Of a stretch of 64,000 bases of DNA, positions 12,256 through 23,757 are shown piece after piece. The stretch covers positions 1,178,001 to 1,242,000 of the forward strand of contig WHVD01000005.1 of assembly GCA_015178975.1 (NCBI GenBank), given 5' to 3'. The position numbers and the translations under genes are program-made. The DNA comes from Hysterangium stoloniferum (taxonomy: Eukaryota > Basidiomycota > Agaricomycetes > Hysterangiales > Hysterangiaceae). Each line of letters begins with the position of its first letter. The first letter of the stretch is position 1. The notes under the pieces are model-generated. The model was not told the DNA's origin. It made no database searches and saw nothing but the letters and a program-made list of their open reading frames with translations.

Positions 12256-12455
12256 TAGGTGAGGATGCCATTTCAGATAGGGTCATCCCCTTGTGTCATG
12301 AATGTGCAGAAATCACTTCCAGAGATACTGTAAGGGCATGTGTTGTGGACGCATACCCCGCTTACCTAGCTATCTGATGCTCATGAGACCAGTAGCATAG
12401 CGCGCACCTCTTAATATTGTTCTGCTCACCTGATTGATAGTTTAGAGTTTGACTA

Positions 12456-13073
12456 TTATTGATAACTTCTGATTCCATGTGTGATGTTCACAGTAGGGGT
12501 TTGTACAAGTGTAACGTTTGCAGTGGGAGTTTGTGGTTCTATCTTTGGGGCAGTTTGGCTAGTAGCATTTCCTTTCTTTCTCCACCATTCTGGGTACTGG
12601 CCATCCATGCCTCCTCCAGGCTTGAAACACCTGTCAATGGTATGCCTAGTCCGTCGGCACACTGGGTTTGAGCAGACAAGTGAGCTGCATGCTGTCTTTT
12701 GTTGTAGTTGAGGTGTTGAGGTGGCCAATGTCAGAAATGGTATTGTATGTGGTTGTGAGTGTGGCCCAGCCTCAGCTGCAGTCTGTGTTGACTTAATTCC
12801 AAAGCCGAGAGGATTCTTGACATGAAGAGTGATCATACTTTTCACATATGGATCATGTTGCGCCTATTCATCTGGTGTAGGTGTCATTGACCCCCAATAG
12901 GTTGTCACTGTCTGCACCATTGAGGTTTGTGGTTTTGTAATATCTCCATGAAGATAACCATGTACTCCGTGGGCATTTGCTGCAGATAGGATCATCTCTT
13001 TCCAGGAGTACCATCAGTTCCTGTCAAAATGTTCGTCAGCTGGGAGCTGGAAAAGTGCCAGTTGCATAGACAT
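12456..13073 (-). pseudogene. copia gag with CCHC-type knuckle (decayed)
   Basis: The minus-strand reading from ATG 13,073 gives a gag-like start with WYSWKEMILSAANAHG, then VKSMITLHVKNPLG. A cysteine cluster follows, read as C-x4-C-x4-H-x4-C, then FKPGGGMDGQYPEWW, which is characteristic of basidiomycete copia gag. A stop after the first 20 or so codons and other breaks show that it is not functional. The nearest downstream part of the same element is the pre-integrase and integrase segment. Confidence 0.75.
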
Positions 13074-13109
13074 AGTGGCCAAGTATGATGGGTATAATTT
13101 CTGTTCAAT

Positions 13110-13345
13110 GTTTCAGAGTGACACAGCTTTTCGACAACACTGTATATGTATGTTGGCTTTCAGTTCAGGTTTGTGATTTCAGTTTATAGTTTCAGTGTGA
13201 CACAGTCTCCCAGTAATGCTGTATATGTTGGATTTTGGTTTGGATTCAGTTCAGATTGGTTCAGAGTTTCAGTGCAACACAGCTGTTCAATATAACTGTA
13301 TATGTCAGCTTTTGATTTGGGTTCAGTTTGGTTCAGCAATGTGGG
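13110..13345. repeat. Imperfect tandem repeat, 60-75 bp units
   Basis: Three units share 'ttcagtgtgacacag....ctgtatatgt' followed by 'ggttcag'-like text. They lie upstream of the copia gag start and end at the palindrome junction, so they may be remains of that element's untranslated leader or LTR. Confidence 0.6.
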
Positions 13346-13374
13346 GTGGAGCCCATAATAATAGATATAGATAG

Positions 13375-13800
13375 AAAAGAGTCAGTTAGCATAGAAAACA
13401 GAGGGGATGGGTTGAACTTACTGGGGACCACTGGAACACGAAGTGATGGCCTTGAGAACACATGTGTTAGATTAGGAAGAAGGGATATGGTTTGGACGCA
13501 CTGAGAAACCTGGAAAACGTGATGACAGCCTCAGAAAAGAGTCAGTTAGCATAGAAAGCAGAGAGGATGGGTTGAACTTACTGGGGACCACTGGAACACG
13601 AAGTGATGGCCTTGAGAACACGTGTGTTGGATTAGGAAGAAGGGATATGGTTTGGATGCACTGAGAAACCTGGAAAACGTGATGACAGCCTCAGAAAAGA
13701 GTCAGTTAGCATAGAAAACAGAGGGGACAGGTTGAACTCACTGGGGACCACTGGAACACAAGGTGATGGCCTTGAGAACACGTCTGTTAGGGTAAAGAGC
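13375..13800. repeat. 160-bp tandem repeat, left copy (about 2.7 units)
   Basis: The motif gtcagttagcatagaaa starts at 13,381, 13,541 and 13,701, giving a 160-bp period. The array is the inverted counterpart of the 21,490-22,145 array and is truncated at the palindrome edge. Confidence 0.9.
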
Positions 13801-14840
13801 CCGGTTTGGAGACTCAGCTGTCACATTTTAGGTCACACGTTGGGAAATATTTTGATCAACGATAGATAATAGGCAGAATTGATGTCCGGATCATTCCGGA
13901 GCTGATAATTATTAGTTGCAAATACTCTCTATTTCTTCTCCTCATTTACCACAAGCATTGTGATAGCCCTCTGTATTGGATCCCAAATGATGGAATGGGG
14001 TGACTGCCCTGCTGAAGGTGAGTGGTGTAGATCAGGCACTACTGATAGACTACACCGCTTGACGTGACATATTATTTTTCCTTTAACTACCAAGACATTG
14101 ACTATGTTCTAAAAGTACTTTGAATCTCACTGTTGTTGTGGGTGTTGGTGTTGTGCCTTTACTAAATACTTGAGAAAACACCTCTGATTATTTAATCTTA
14201 TATTGATCGGATCGGCACGGCAATCACTGAGATTGATCAGCCATGCATTTGTATGGGACCCGGTATCGAGGAAGATCCTGAATGGCAGGTACCGAGAACA
14301 ATGGTCCTTTGCTGGATCATTTTGGACGCGATTGTTTGGGACATGCCATTATCTGTAACTGCGGCGACATACAAATTTTTGGTGTAAACCTAGAACCCAT
14401 GCGCAACAGCGCGACACCCTGTGCGGCACTTTCCTATAGCCCCACGGTGCCTGACGGTCACATTGAATATAGTCACAAAGCTGAGGATGGTGAGGGACGA
14501 GGTGATTTTTTTTAGATAGGCCAGAGGTATTCATAATATTATTCACCTCACTGTGGCATACCAAGTTAGGCGGATCGGCTGGGGTGTCAGTCCATGCTAC
14601 TTAGGTAAGGTATGGTGGGATACATTAGGTGGTAGTTTCATTTGGTTGGTGAGCCATTGAGCGCTTTCACCCTCGCGTATTGTCGGACTTGAAAAACCAC
14701 CTTTCCACTCGTCCAACAAGTGGGTGAGTGCCCTAATTCTCAGCTCGGTTCGTGCCCGCTCTTGCCTTTACGTGCTGGTTGTCCAACGAGTGAGTGAGTT
14801 AAGAATTGAGCTGCCCTATACATGTCTGCCCTGAACTAAC

Positions 14841-16127
14841 AATGAATATCCCCCAGACATGCACTTTGAGAGAAAGGGTGAATACGACACGCCCTTCAGA
14901 CATGGTCTGTGGCCCCCCTGGCCTTTTCATTGGAAATGCCGCTACGTGGCAGTTTCTGAGGAAGAAAGAAAAGATGGAGGTATGTCCTCTCTATGAAATT
15001 TTGAGTTTTTTTATCCTAGTTCTAATGAGATTAACAGGAGAAATTTGTCACCTCCACCTAGTAGTGGCATATACAGCATCGTCGGGCATCATCTTCCGTC
15101 ACTTCATTTGGCAGCAGGACAACCATAACAGTAGGCCCACGATCCAGGAAGTCCATGGCCCCAAATGGGAAATTCCACATGGGGAATGGCCTCGCTTTGC
15201 TGTCTCTCACAAGAATTGTCACACGGCTGTCATTGTCAACAACCAAGTGTGTCTTATGCCCCGATCCTGCACCTTATCTGGGGAAACCAAGCAACATTTA
15301 TATCCCAGAAGACGCTTTATCTACAAGTTGCCTCGGTTACCACAGATTTTCCCACATATTGCAATTATATCACCAAGGACGATTGTAATGATGAGGATTC
15401 GCCCCGGGGCGAACAAAGTGTGGCAAAACCTGACCTCGTTGATCTGGCCATTTCAAGTGATCCTAGATATGCTGTATGGTCGAAGGATGATGGGCTCCTC
15501 GGCATTTTCAGATCATGTGAGGGTGTAGAGCAAAATCCTCCATATCCAGGGTCAATCTCAAAAGTGGAGGTCGTCAAAGATGTGGCAGTTCTGGTCTACT
15601 CAAACGTGGCTCATTTCCATGTTTATAGAATCAGTTTTAAACCTCTCAAATACTTATTTTATGCCAACATCCCCAGAATACTATCCACTGCCACCATCTC
15701 AAGCGATACACAGTATATTGCCTTTGCATACTATGATGGGAATGACAAAGATGCTGGCTACATTGGCCTGTTAGAATTAAATGCAACCAGAGATTCCTAC
15801 AAACAACAAAATAGGGTGCAGAAATGTGGAAGCAGAGTTCGTGCAATGTGGTTTCTTGCTGACAACAATCTTGTAGTGGTTGGAGAGGACAAGTGTTACT
15901 ACTACAGCTGTTCTTTCCAGAATGTTGAGCACAAGGACCCCCTACCACCAGCACTCTGGCAGCCTGCACCTGCTCTGCCTCTACCCCGACAGCTTGCGCT
16001 TGGTCCACCTCTACTTGCACTTGGTCCACTTCTAATTCCACCCACACAGCCTGAGCCTGTGCCTGCACTCACACAGCCTGCACTTTCACCACCTCCACCC
16101 ACACCCCCCCACTTCACCCTCCTTTAG
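14841..16127 (+). CDS. WD-repeat-like protein, palindrome copy A (gene model uncertain)
   Basis: The best coding signal is 15,330-15,960, ending at a stop at 16,127. It contains short propeller-like blades such as VDLAISSDPRYAVWSKDDGL, ATISSDTQYIAFAYYDG and VRAMWFLADNNLVVVGED. The C-terminus is Pro/Leu/Ala-rich (LALGPPLLALGPLL then TQPEPVPALTQPAL). A likely first exon begins at ATG 14,841 and ends at a GTATGT donor near 14,980, with an acceptor near 15,039. The frame between the two parts has stops, so this copy may be broken or the exon model wrong. I do not recognise the family beyond a beta-propeller look. It is duplicated as an exact mirror at 19,163-20,449. Confidence 0.45.
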
Positions 16128-16972
16128 ACCCACACCTTGCCTGTCTCTCGGGTGCCCTTGCCCACATCGCTGTTGTTCTTGGATGGCTGTGAATGATAGC
16201 CCACTTTTGGGTATTGGTATAGATACTTATCCCAATACAGATGTGGATGTAAGTGTTGGTTGGAGGCGTGAAGGGATGGATGTGATGGTCCAAGTGTGTC
16301 ACTGGTGTTGAGACAATGTTAGTACAAGAAAGGAAAGGAATAATAACTTATGAATGAGCCCCCTGTCGCTACTAACACGTACCCCCACAATATTAATAAG
16401 CCGCATCTGTTGGATGACTAAGGGAAAAGGGATTTTACAAGTCCAACAACATGGAGGCTTTAAGAGCTATCATGCAAGATCGCGCTTGGCATTGAGAATG
16501 TTTTCAATGGTGTAGGTGCTTACTTACCACTACATGCTCTTCATGCTAACATCTTCAGGCTGGTATGGGACTCAGGAGTCCACTTGGTGGATGGATTAGT
16601 GACCAATATATCTCCTGAATAGTTTTTGCTGCAATATCAAGTTGACGATAAGAGATAGATTTGGATGGCACTGGGCATTTTTAATATTGGTTGAATGTGA
16701 CATGAACACGCCAAGGGTCTCAATGTGTATCTTTGCCGTCTGCATCGACTGCTGGTATTGTGTAATTCATATTCATGTTGCTGTGACGCTGAACGGGTTG
16801 TAGGTGCTCACTTGCTTCCAAACAATATTGCAATGTCCACAGGATGATTATTTTCCAGGTATGTGGTACAATTTGTGCTGAAATCTTTAAGGCTGAGAGT
16901 ATGCCTATAGCTGGATTATGTCAAGTACAGGGAAGTACAGGATTATCGACATGATATTCCGGCAATTGCAAC

Positions 16973-18317
16973 TGTTAGTCTATTCGTTTCATTTTTCCTG
17001 TCTGGTTATAGTCTACTAATCAGCCGATGTGTAGATGCTCTTGACACATCTCAATGAGAACTCTGGGATGTTTGCACAATGGTTCACTATCATATGTCTT
17101 TATCATATACTATATGATAAACCCTGATCAATGATCAGGTTCCCCTTGGATTTGGTAATGCAGTGGTGTTTCAAACAATGCTAAGTTAGTGCCTGCCCTC
17201 TTGACCACGCCATGCTGCATACTGACCGTATTATCTACTTAAATAGTCGCCCTTCTGGTGAACATTGATCGTTCGGCAATGGCCATCATGACCGGGTTCG
17301 TACAGCTCTGGCATGGTATTGGTAGTAAATACGCCAATGTCTCGCATGTTATTATCTCCATCCTTACAGATTTGGTCATGAACAGGTCAAGTATGTGGTG
17401 TCGCATTCATCTCAGCGTTATACTCGATCGGTAACTCACTAAACGCATCACCGGCCCCAATGCTGCTAGCCTAAGTCTCTTCGGATTCGACAGTCTGATG
17501 CTATATGGGCTCATGAGTTAACTCGTTTGACCCAGATGATCCACCAAATCTGCCACTCCTCCAGCCTGGTCGCGAAGTGCAGGCTGTGTGGGTGCAGGCG
17601 CAGGCTCAGGCTGTGTGGGTGGACCAAGCGCAAGTAGAGGTGGACCAAGCGCAAGTAGAGGTGGACCAAGCGCAAGTAGAGGTGGACCAAGCGCAAGTAG
17701 AGGTGGACCAAGCGCAAGTAGAGGTGGACCAAGCGCAAGTAGAGGTGGACCAAGCGCAAGTAGAGGTGGACCAAGCGCAAGTAGAGGTGGACCAAGCGCA
17801 AGTAGAGGTGGACCAAGCGCAAGTAGAGGTGGACCAAGCGCAAGTAGAGGTGGACCAAGCGCAAGTAGAGGTGGACCAAGCGCAAGTAGAGGTGGACCAA
17901 GCGCAAGTAGAGGTGGACCAAGCGCAAGTAGAGGTGGACCAAGCGCAAGTAGAGGTGGACCAAGCGCAAGTAGAGGTGGACCAAGCGCAAGTAGAGGTGG
18001 ACCAAGCGCAAGTAGAGGTGGACCAAGCGCAAGTAGAGGTGGACCAAGCGCAAGTAGAGGTGGACCAAGCGCAAGTAGAGGTGGACCAAGCGCAAGTAGA
18101 GGTGGACCAAGCGCAAGTAGAGGTGGACCAAGCGCAAGTAGAGGTGGACCAAGCGCAAGTAGAGGTGGACCAAGCGCAAGTAGAGGTGGACCAAGCGCAA
18201 GTAGAGGTGGACCAAGCGCAAGTAGAGGTGGACCAAGCGCAAGTAGAGGTGGACCAAGCGCAAGTAGAGGTGGACCAAGCGCAAGTAGAGGTGGACCAAG
18301 CGCAAGTAGAGGTGGAC
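16973..18317. other. Palindrome centre (spacer between arms)
   Basis: The left half (16,973-17,575) is unique AT-moderate sequence with no convincing gene. Around 17,576-17,618 it contains gcaggctgtgtgggtgcagg-type sequence that is also found in the arm gene tails. The right half is the minisatellite. A third partial copy of the arm gene's C-terminal coding region on the minus strand is therefore fused here to an expanded repeat. Confidence 0.7.
17619..18317. repeat. 21-bp minisatellite, about 33 near-perfect copies
   Basis: The unit contains ggaccaagcgcaagtaga and repeats every 21 bp with almost no variation. On the minus strand it reads LLALGPP over and over. Because 21 is a multiple of 3 and the unit lacks stops, several frames stay open, but only the minus-strand LLALGPP frame corresponds to real protein sequence in the arm genes. 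The uniformity suggests recent expansion or homogenisation. Confidence 0.95.
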
Positions 18318-19162
18318 GTTGCAATTGCCGGAATATCATGTCGATAATCCTGTACTTCCCTGTACTTGACATAATCCAGCTATAGGCATACTCTCAGCCT
18401 TAAAGATTTCAGCACAAATTGTACCACATACCTGGAAAATAATCATCCTGTGGACATTGCAATATTGTTTGGAAGCAAGTGAGCACCTACAACCCGTTCA
18501 GCGTCACAGCAACATGAATATGAATTACACAATACCAGCAGTCGATGCAGACGGCAAAGATACACATTGAGACCCTTGGCGTGTTCATGTCACATTCAAC
18601 CAATATTAAAAATGCCCAGTGCCATCCAAATCTATCTCTTATCGTCAACTTGATATTGCAGCAAAAACTATTCAGGAGATATATTGGTCACTAATCCATC
18701 CACCAAGTGGACTCCTGAGTCCCATACCAGCCTGAAGATGTTAGCATGAAGAGCATGTAGTGGTAAGTAAGCACCTACACCATTGAAAACATTCTCAATG
18801 CCAAGCGCGATCTTGCATGATAGCTCTTAAAGCCTCCATGTTGTTGGACTTGTAAAATCCCTTTTCCCTTAGTCATCCAACAGATGCGGCTTATTAATAT
18901 TGTGGGGGTACGTGTTAGTAGCGACAGGGGGCTCATTCATAAGTTATTATTCCTTTCCTTTCTTGTACTAACATTGTCTCAACACCAGTGACACACTTGG
19001 ACCATCACATCCATCCCTTCACGCCTCCAACCAACACTTACATCCACATCTGTATTGGGATAAGTATCTATACCAATACCCAAAAGTGGGCTATCATTCA
19101 CAGCCATCCAAGAACAACAGCGATGTGGGCAAGGGCACCCGAGAGACAGGCAAGGTGTGGGT

Positions 19163-20449
19163 CTAAAGGAGGGTGAAGTGGGGGGGTGTGGGTGGAGGTG
19201 GTGAAAGTGCAGGCTGTGTGAGTGCAGGCACAGGCTCAGGCTGTGTGGGTGGAATTAGAAGTGGACCAAGTGCAAGTAGAGGTGGACCAAGCGCAAGCTG
19301 TCGGGGTAGAGGCAGAGCAGGTGCAGGCTGCCAGAGTGCTGGTGGTAGGGGGTCCTTGTGCTCAACATTCTGGAAAGAACAGCTGTAGTAGTAACACTTG
19401 TCCTCTCCAACCACTACAAGATTGTTGTCAGCAAGAAACCACATTGCACGAACTCTGCTTCCACATTTCTGCACCCTATTTTGTTGTTTGTAGGAATCTC
19501 TGGTTGCATTTAATTCTAACAGGCCAATGTAGCCAGCATCTTTGTCATTCCCATCATAGTATGCAAAGGCAATATACTGTGTATCGCTTGAGATGGTGGC
19601 AGTGGATAGTATTCTGGGGATGTTGGCATAAAATAAGTATTTGAGAGGTTTAAAACTGATTCTATAAACATGGAAATGAGCCACGTTTGAGTAGACCAGA
19701 ACTGCCACATCTTTGACGACCTCCACTTTTGAGATTGACCCTGGATATGGAGGATTTTGCTCTACACCCTCACATGATCTGAAAATGCCGAGGAGCCCAT
19801 CATCCTTCGACCATACAGCATATCTAGGATCACTTGAAATGGCCAGATCAACGAGGTCAGGTTTTGCCACACTTTGTTCGCCCCGGGGCGAATCCTCATC
19901 ATTACAATCGTCCTTGGTGATATAATTGCAATATGTGGGAAAATCTGTGGTAACCGAGGCAACTTGTAGATAAAGCGTCTTCTGGGATATAAATGTTGCT
20001 TGGTTTCCCCAGATAAGGTGCAGGATCGGGGCATAAGACACACTTGGTTGTTGACAATGACAGCCGTGTGACAATTCTTGTGAGAGACAGCAAAGCGAGG
20101 CCATTCCCCATGTGGAATTTCCCATTTGGGGCCATGGACTTCCTGGATCGTGGGCCTACTGTTATGGTTGTCCTGCTGCCAAATGAAGTGACGGAAGATG
20201 ATGCCCGACGATGCTGTATATGCCACTACTAGGTGGAGGTGACAAATTTCTCCTGTTAATCTCATTAGAACTAGGATAAAAAAACTCAAAATTTCATAGA
20301 GAGGACATACCTCCATCTTTTCTTTCTTCCTCAGAAACTGCCACGTAGCGGCATTTCCAATGAAAAGGCCAGGGGGGCCACAGACCATGTCTGAAGGGCG
20401 TGTCGTATTCACCCTTTCTCTCAAAGTGCATGTCTGGGGGATATTCATT
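19163..20449 (-). CDS. WD-repeat-like protein, palindrome copy B
   Basis: Exact inverted copy of 14,841-16,127. The 320-residue and 240-residue translations are identical in the two arms, so both copies share the same apparent breaks near the exon 1/2 join. The two genes point toward each other across the palindrome centre. Their Pro/Leu-rich C-terminal coding sequence (here 19,165-19,340) contains the ancestral unit of the central 21-bp minisatellite. Confidence 0.45.
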
Positions 20450-21359
20450 GTTAGTTCAGGGCAGACATGTATAGGGCAGCTCAATTCTTAACTCACTCAC
20501 TCGTTGGACAACCAGCACGTAAAGGCAAGAGCGGGCACGAACCGAGCTGAGAATTAGGGCACTCACCCACTTGTTGGACGAGTGGAAAGGTGGTTTTTCA
20601 AGTCCGACAATACGCGAGGGTGAAAGCGCTCAATGGCTCACCAACCAAATGAAACTACCACCTAATGTATCCCACCATACCTTACCTAAGTAGCATGGAC
20701 TGACACCCCAGCCGATCCGCCTAACTTGGTATGCCACAGTGAGGTGAATAATATTATGAATACCTCTGGCCTATCTAAAAAAAATCACCTCGTCCCTCAC
20801 CATCCTCAGCTTTGTGACTATATTCAATGTGACCGTCAGGCACCGTGGGGCTATAGGAAAGTGCCGCACAGGGTGTCGCGCTGTTGCGCATGGGTTCTAG
20901 GTTTACACCAAAAATTTGTATGTCGCCGCAGTTACAGATAATGGCATGTCCCAAACAATCGCGTCCAAAATGATCCAGCAAAGGACCATTGTTCTCGGTA
21001 CCTGCCATTCAGGATCTTCCTCGATACCGGGTCCCATACAAATGCATGGCTGATCAATCTCAGTGATTGCCGTGCCGATCCGATCAATATAAGATTAAAT
21101 AATCAGAGGTGTTTTCTCAAGTATTTAGTAAAGGCACAACACCAACACCCACAACAACAGTGAGATTCAAAGTACTTTTAGAACATAGTCAATGTCTTGG
21201 TAGTTAAAGGAAAAATAATATGTCACGTCAAGCGGTGTAGTCTATCAGTAGTGCCTGATCTACACCACTCACCTTCAGCAGGGCAGTCACCCCATTCCAT
21301 CATTTGGGATCCAATACAGAGGGCTATCACAATGCTTGTGGTAAATGAGGAGAAGAAAT

Positions 21360-21381
21360 AGAGAGTATTTGCAACTAATAA
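21360..21381. repeat. Harbinger TIR, left
   Basis: AGAGAGTATTTGCAACTAAT matches the complement of 36,747-36,766 exactly. A second, inverted copy at 13,911-13,930 is part of the palindrome arm. Confidence 0.85.
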
Positions 21382-21489
21382 TTATCAGCTCCGGAATGAT
21401 CCGGACATCAATTCTGCCTATTATCTATCGTTGATCAAAATATTTCCCAACGTGTGACCTAAAATGTGACAGCTGAGTCTCCAAACCGG

Positions 21490-22145
21490 GCTCTTTACCC
21501 TAACAGACGTGTTCTCAAGGCCATCACCTTGTGTTCCAGTGGTCCCCAGTGAGTTCAACCTGTCCCCTCTGTTTTCTATGCTAACTGACTCTTTTCTGAG
21601 GCTGTCATCACGTTTTCCAGGTTTCTCAGTGCATCCAAACCATATCCCTTCTTCCTAATCCAACACACGTGTTCTCAAGGCCATCACTTCGTGTTCCAGT
21701 GGTCCCCAGTAAGTTCAACCCATCCTCTCTGCTTTCTATGCTAACTGACTCTTTTCTGAGGCTGTCATCACGTTTTCCAGGTTTCTCAGTGCATCCAAAC
21801 CATATCCCTTCTTCCTAATCTAACACACATGTTCTCAAGGCCATCACTTCATGTTCCAGTGGTCCCCAGTAAGTTCAACCCATCCTCTCTGTTTTCTATG
21901 CTAACTGACTCTTTTCTGAGGCTGTCATCATGTTTTCCAGGTTTCTCAGTGCGTCCAAACCATATCCCTTCTTCCTAATCTAACACATGTGTTCTCAAGG
22001 CCATCACTTCGTGTTCCAGTGGTCCCCAGTAAGTTCAACCCATCCCCTCTGTTTTCTATGCTAACATATATATTCTTTTCTGAGGCTATCATCACATTTT
22101 CCAGGTTTCTCAGTGCATCCAAACCATATCCCTTCTCCCTAATCT
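21490..22145. repeat. 160-bp tandem repeat, right copy (about 4 units)
   Basis: The complement motif tttctatgctaac occurs at about 21,575, 21,735, 21,895 and 22,055. The array forms the 5' subterminal part of the Harbinger element, between its TIR and the SANT-like gene. Subterminal repeats often bind transposase in such elements; here that is inference. Confidence 0.85.
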
Positions 22146-22148
22146 AAC

Positions 22149-23395
22149 ATGCGTCTGCAAGGTCCACATATTCTGAGTGCCATGTTCTACCAATTCAGGA
22201 CCGTGTCACCTTCTGACTTCTATCACACTTCCCTTCTCTCGTCCTCACCTCCTCTCCCATCATCACATGTGATGCCCCTCACACCCACACTCCCATCTTC
22301 AAAACATGCAAGATACTTATCTGAAGCATCCAACATGCAGGTCCCACACCCCCATAGTCCCATGAACGTGGATACCCCCATATGCCCTCTTCCCCCCAAC
22401 TCCTCTTCCATGGTCAATGCCCCCCAACTGGTCACTCCGGTCAGGTCATCTCCATGCCATTGCCAGGTCACTTCAGTCACATTATCTCCACAAGTGTTTG
22501 AAGGTGAGTCAGACACTGGCATTTTCACTGATGGCAGCAAGGATGCCTCTTCACCCACCAAGAAAAGGACACAACGACACAAGCCCAGGGAGGAGTTCAC
22601 GACCAATGACCTCAAAGCACTTTTGAGTGCAGTTCTAAATGTCAACCCCTGGATGTGCGCGTGTGGGGAGTCAAAGGACAAGTGGCAGGAGGTGTCAGTT
22701 TTGGTCAAACAGGCTAATGCGTGTGAGGGACATTCAGCTGATACACTGAAAAACGAGGTGTACAGTCTCTTGAAAGCTGTTGAGGTGTGTTTTTTTTTCT
22801 TTATGTATTTTATTTAACAACTCTATTAGACTCAAGGTGTTAGCACACGGAATTCTCTCGCTCGTGATGCAGATCTTTTCACTGCCATCTCAGGTCATTT
22901 GGATTCTGTGGCAGCTCTCAAAAAACTGGCAGAGGAAACAAGGGAATCTGATCACGAGAAAGTGAAACTGGTATGTTGTTCTTGATATTATATCTTTATT
23001 CTACTCACTTTTTTTAGGCAGCCGAAGCTCAGAAGACTGCTGGCTTGAACTTGCGTGATGCGATGATGAAGGGCCATTCACACCGATCCCTGAAGAAGTG
23101 CACTCAGGACGATCTTTTTTCGGCCACAGGGCATTCTGACATAGCACAGGAAGACTCCTCTGGCTCTGGCATATCAATGTTGACGAGCCGACACACTTCA
23201 AAGAGCAAAAAATGCCATGAAGACACACTCGAGTCAATTATCGGCCTCATTCATACTTCAGTGGATGCAAGGGAGGTTATGATCAGTGAGCAACGCAAGC
23301 AGACAGAAGCGTTCATTCTGGAGGCACGTGCAGCACGACTTGCCAGTGATGCGAAGTCACTCATTGATGTGTTGAGACAGGGTTTGTTGGGATGA
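22149..23395 (+). CDS. Harbinger-associated SANT/Myb-like protein
   Basis: Three exons give 384 residues: 22,149-22,784, 22,830-22,970 and 23,018-23,395, with introns of 45 and 47 nt. The frame is open throughout. The N-terminal half is Pro/Ser-rich. A trihelix-like segment at roughly residues 145-212 contains FTTNDLKALLSAVLNVNPW and KDKWQEVSVLV, the spacing of aromatic residues seen in SANT-type DNA-binding partners of PIF/Harbinger transposases. The C-terminal part is Lys/Glu/Ala-rich and probably helical. In related elements such proteins bind the transposon ends and bring the transposase to DNA. The start codon is uncertain because a later in-frame ATG exists. It appears intact, unlike the transposase. 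Confidence 0.7.
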
Positions 23396-23757
23396 TGTTT
23401 GTTTTTCTCCATTTTCTTGTGATTTTATCATAGTTGGTTTTCTCAATAATATTTTGTATACAAAAAAGATAAAAGAAACTTGTTTTATTGTGAGGAATAC
23501 AATGGAATACAACAGAGTAAAATTAATCATGAAAATATATATCTACAGTTGGCGGCATGCAACCATAACGAATAGATGTTTGATTCGGAGTGAGACATGC
23601 ATGGGCATTGCACAATAGGACACCAATGTGATACATTGTTCCACACTGTGTCCCCAATATCTTCTGCTTCACAACTGAATTGAGAAATGGCCAGTCCTGA
23701 AGGACGAGGCCAAATCCATGCTCCACTGAAATGCACACCCTACCCATTGCTGTGTTC

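Larger units (their letters stand above)
4618..13073 (-). mobile_element. Ty1/copia retrotransposon remnant, heavily interrupted
   Basis: Read on the minus strand, pieces of a copia polyprotein occur in the expected order. Gag starts near 13,073, then come the zinc knuckle, pre-integrase motif, integrase, N-terminal part of reverse transcriptase (9,222 down to 8,610), and a later RT/RNase H-type stretch (4,936 down to 4,618). Two insertions split it: a 1,961-bp solo LTR (9,228-11,188, duplication gtgtt) and a MULE (4,946-8,600, duplication atcccagtt). Many frameshifts and stops make it a fossil. The 5' end is lost at the palindrome junction near 13,372 and the 3' end at the LTR at 4,617. Confidence 0.8.
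13373..16972. repeat. Left arm of a giant palindrome
   Basis: Every position x in this arm pairs with 35,290 minus x in the right arm (18,318-21,917). Spot checks across the arm and identical 240- and 320-residue translations in both arms show essentially complete identity from about 13,531 inward. I saw a handful of mismatches only in the outermost 160-bp unit. The outer 558 bp (13,373-13,930) are an inverted copy of the 5' end of the Harbinger element, including its TIR. Confidence 0.95.
18318..21917. repeat. Right arm of a giant palindrome
   Basis: Inverted partner of 13,373-16,972, separated from it by a 1,345-bp centre. Its outer end lies inside the Harbinger element (which starts at 21,360). 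Beyond 21,917 the right side continues with more of the 160-bp repeat and the Harbinger genes, while the left side switches to copia debris. Confidence 0.95.

Noticed and set aside
17619..18317. CRISPR-like array of regular repeats
   Set aside because: The 21-bp units are contiguous with no spacers, and the genome is clearly eukaryotic.
17577..18385. Several long overlapping open frames (250-285 codons) on both strands
   Set aside because: They are produced by a stop-free 21-bp repeat. Only the minus-strand LLALGPP reading corresponds to sequence in the arm genes, and even that is a fused fragment.
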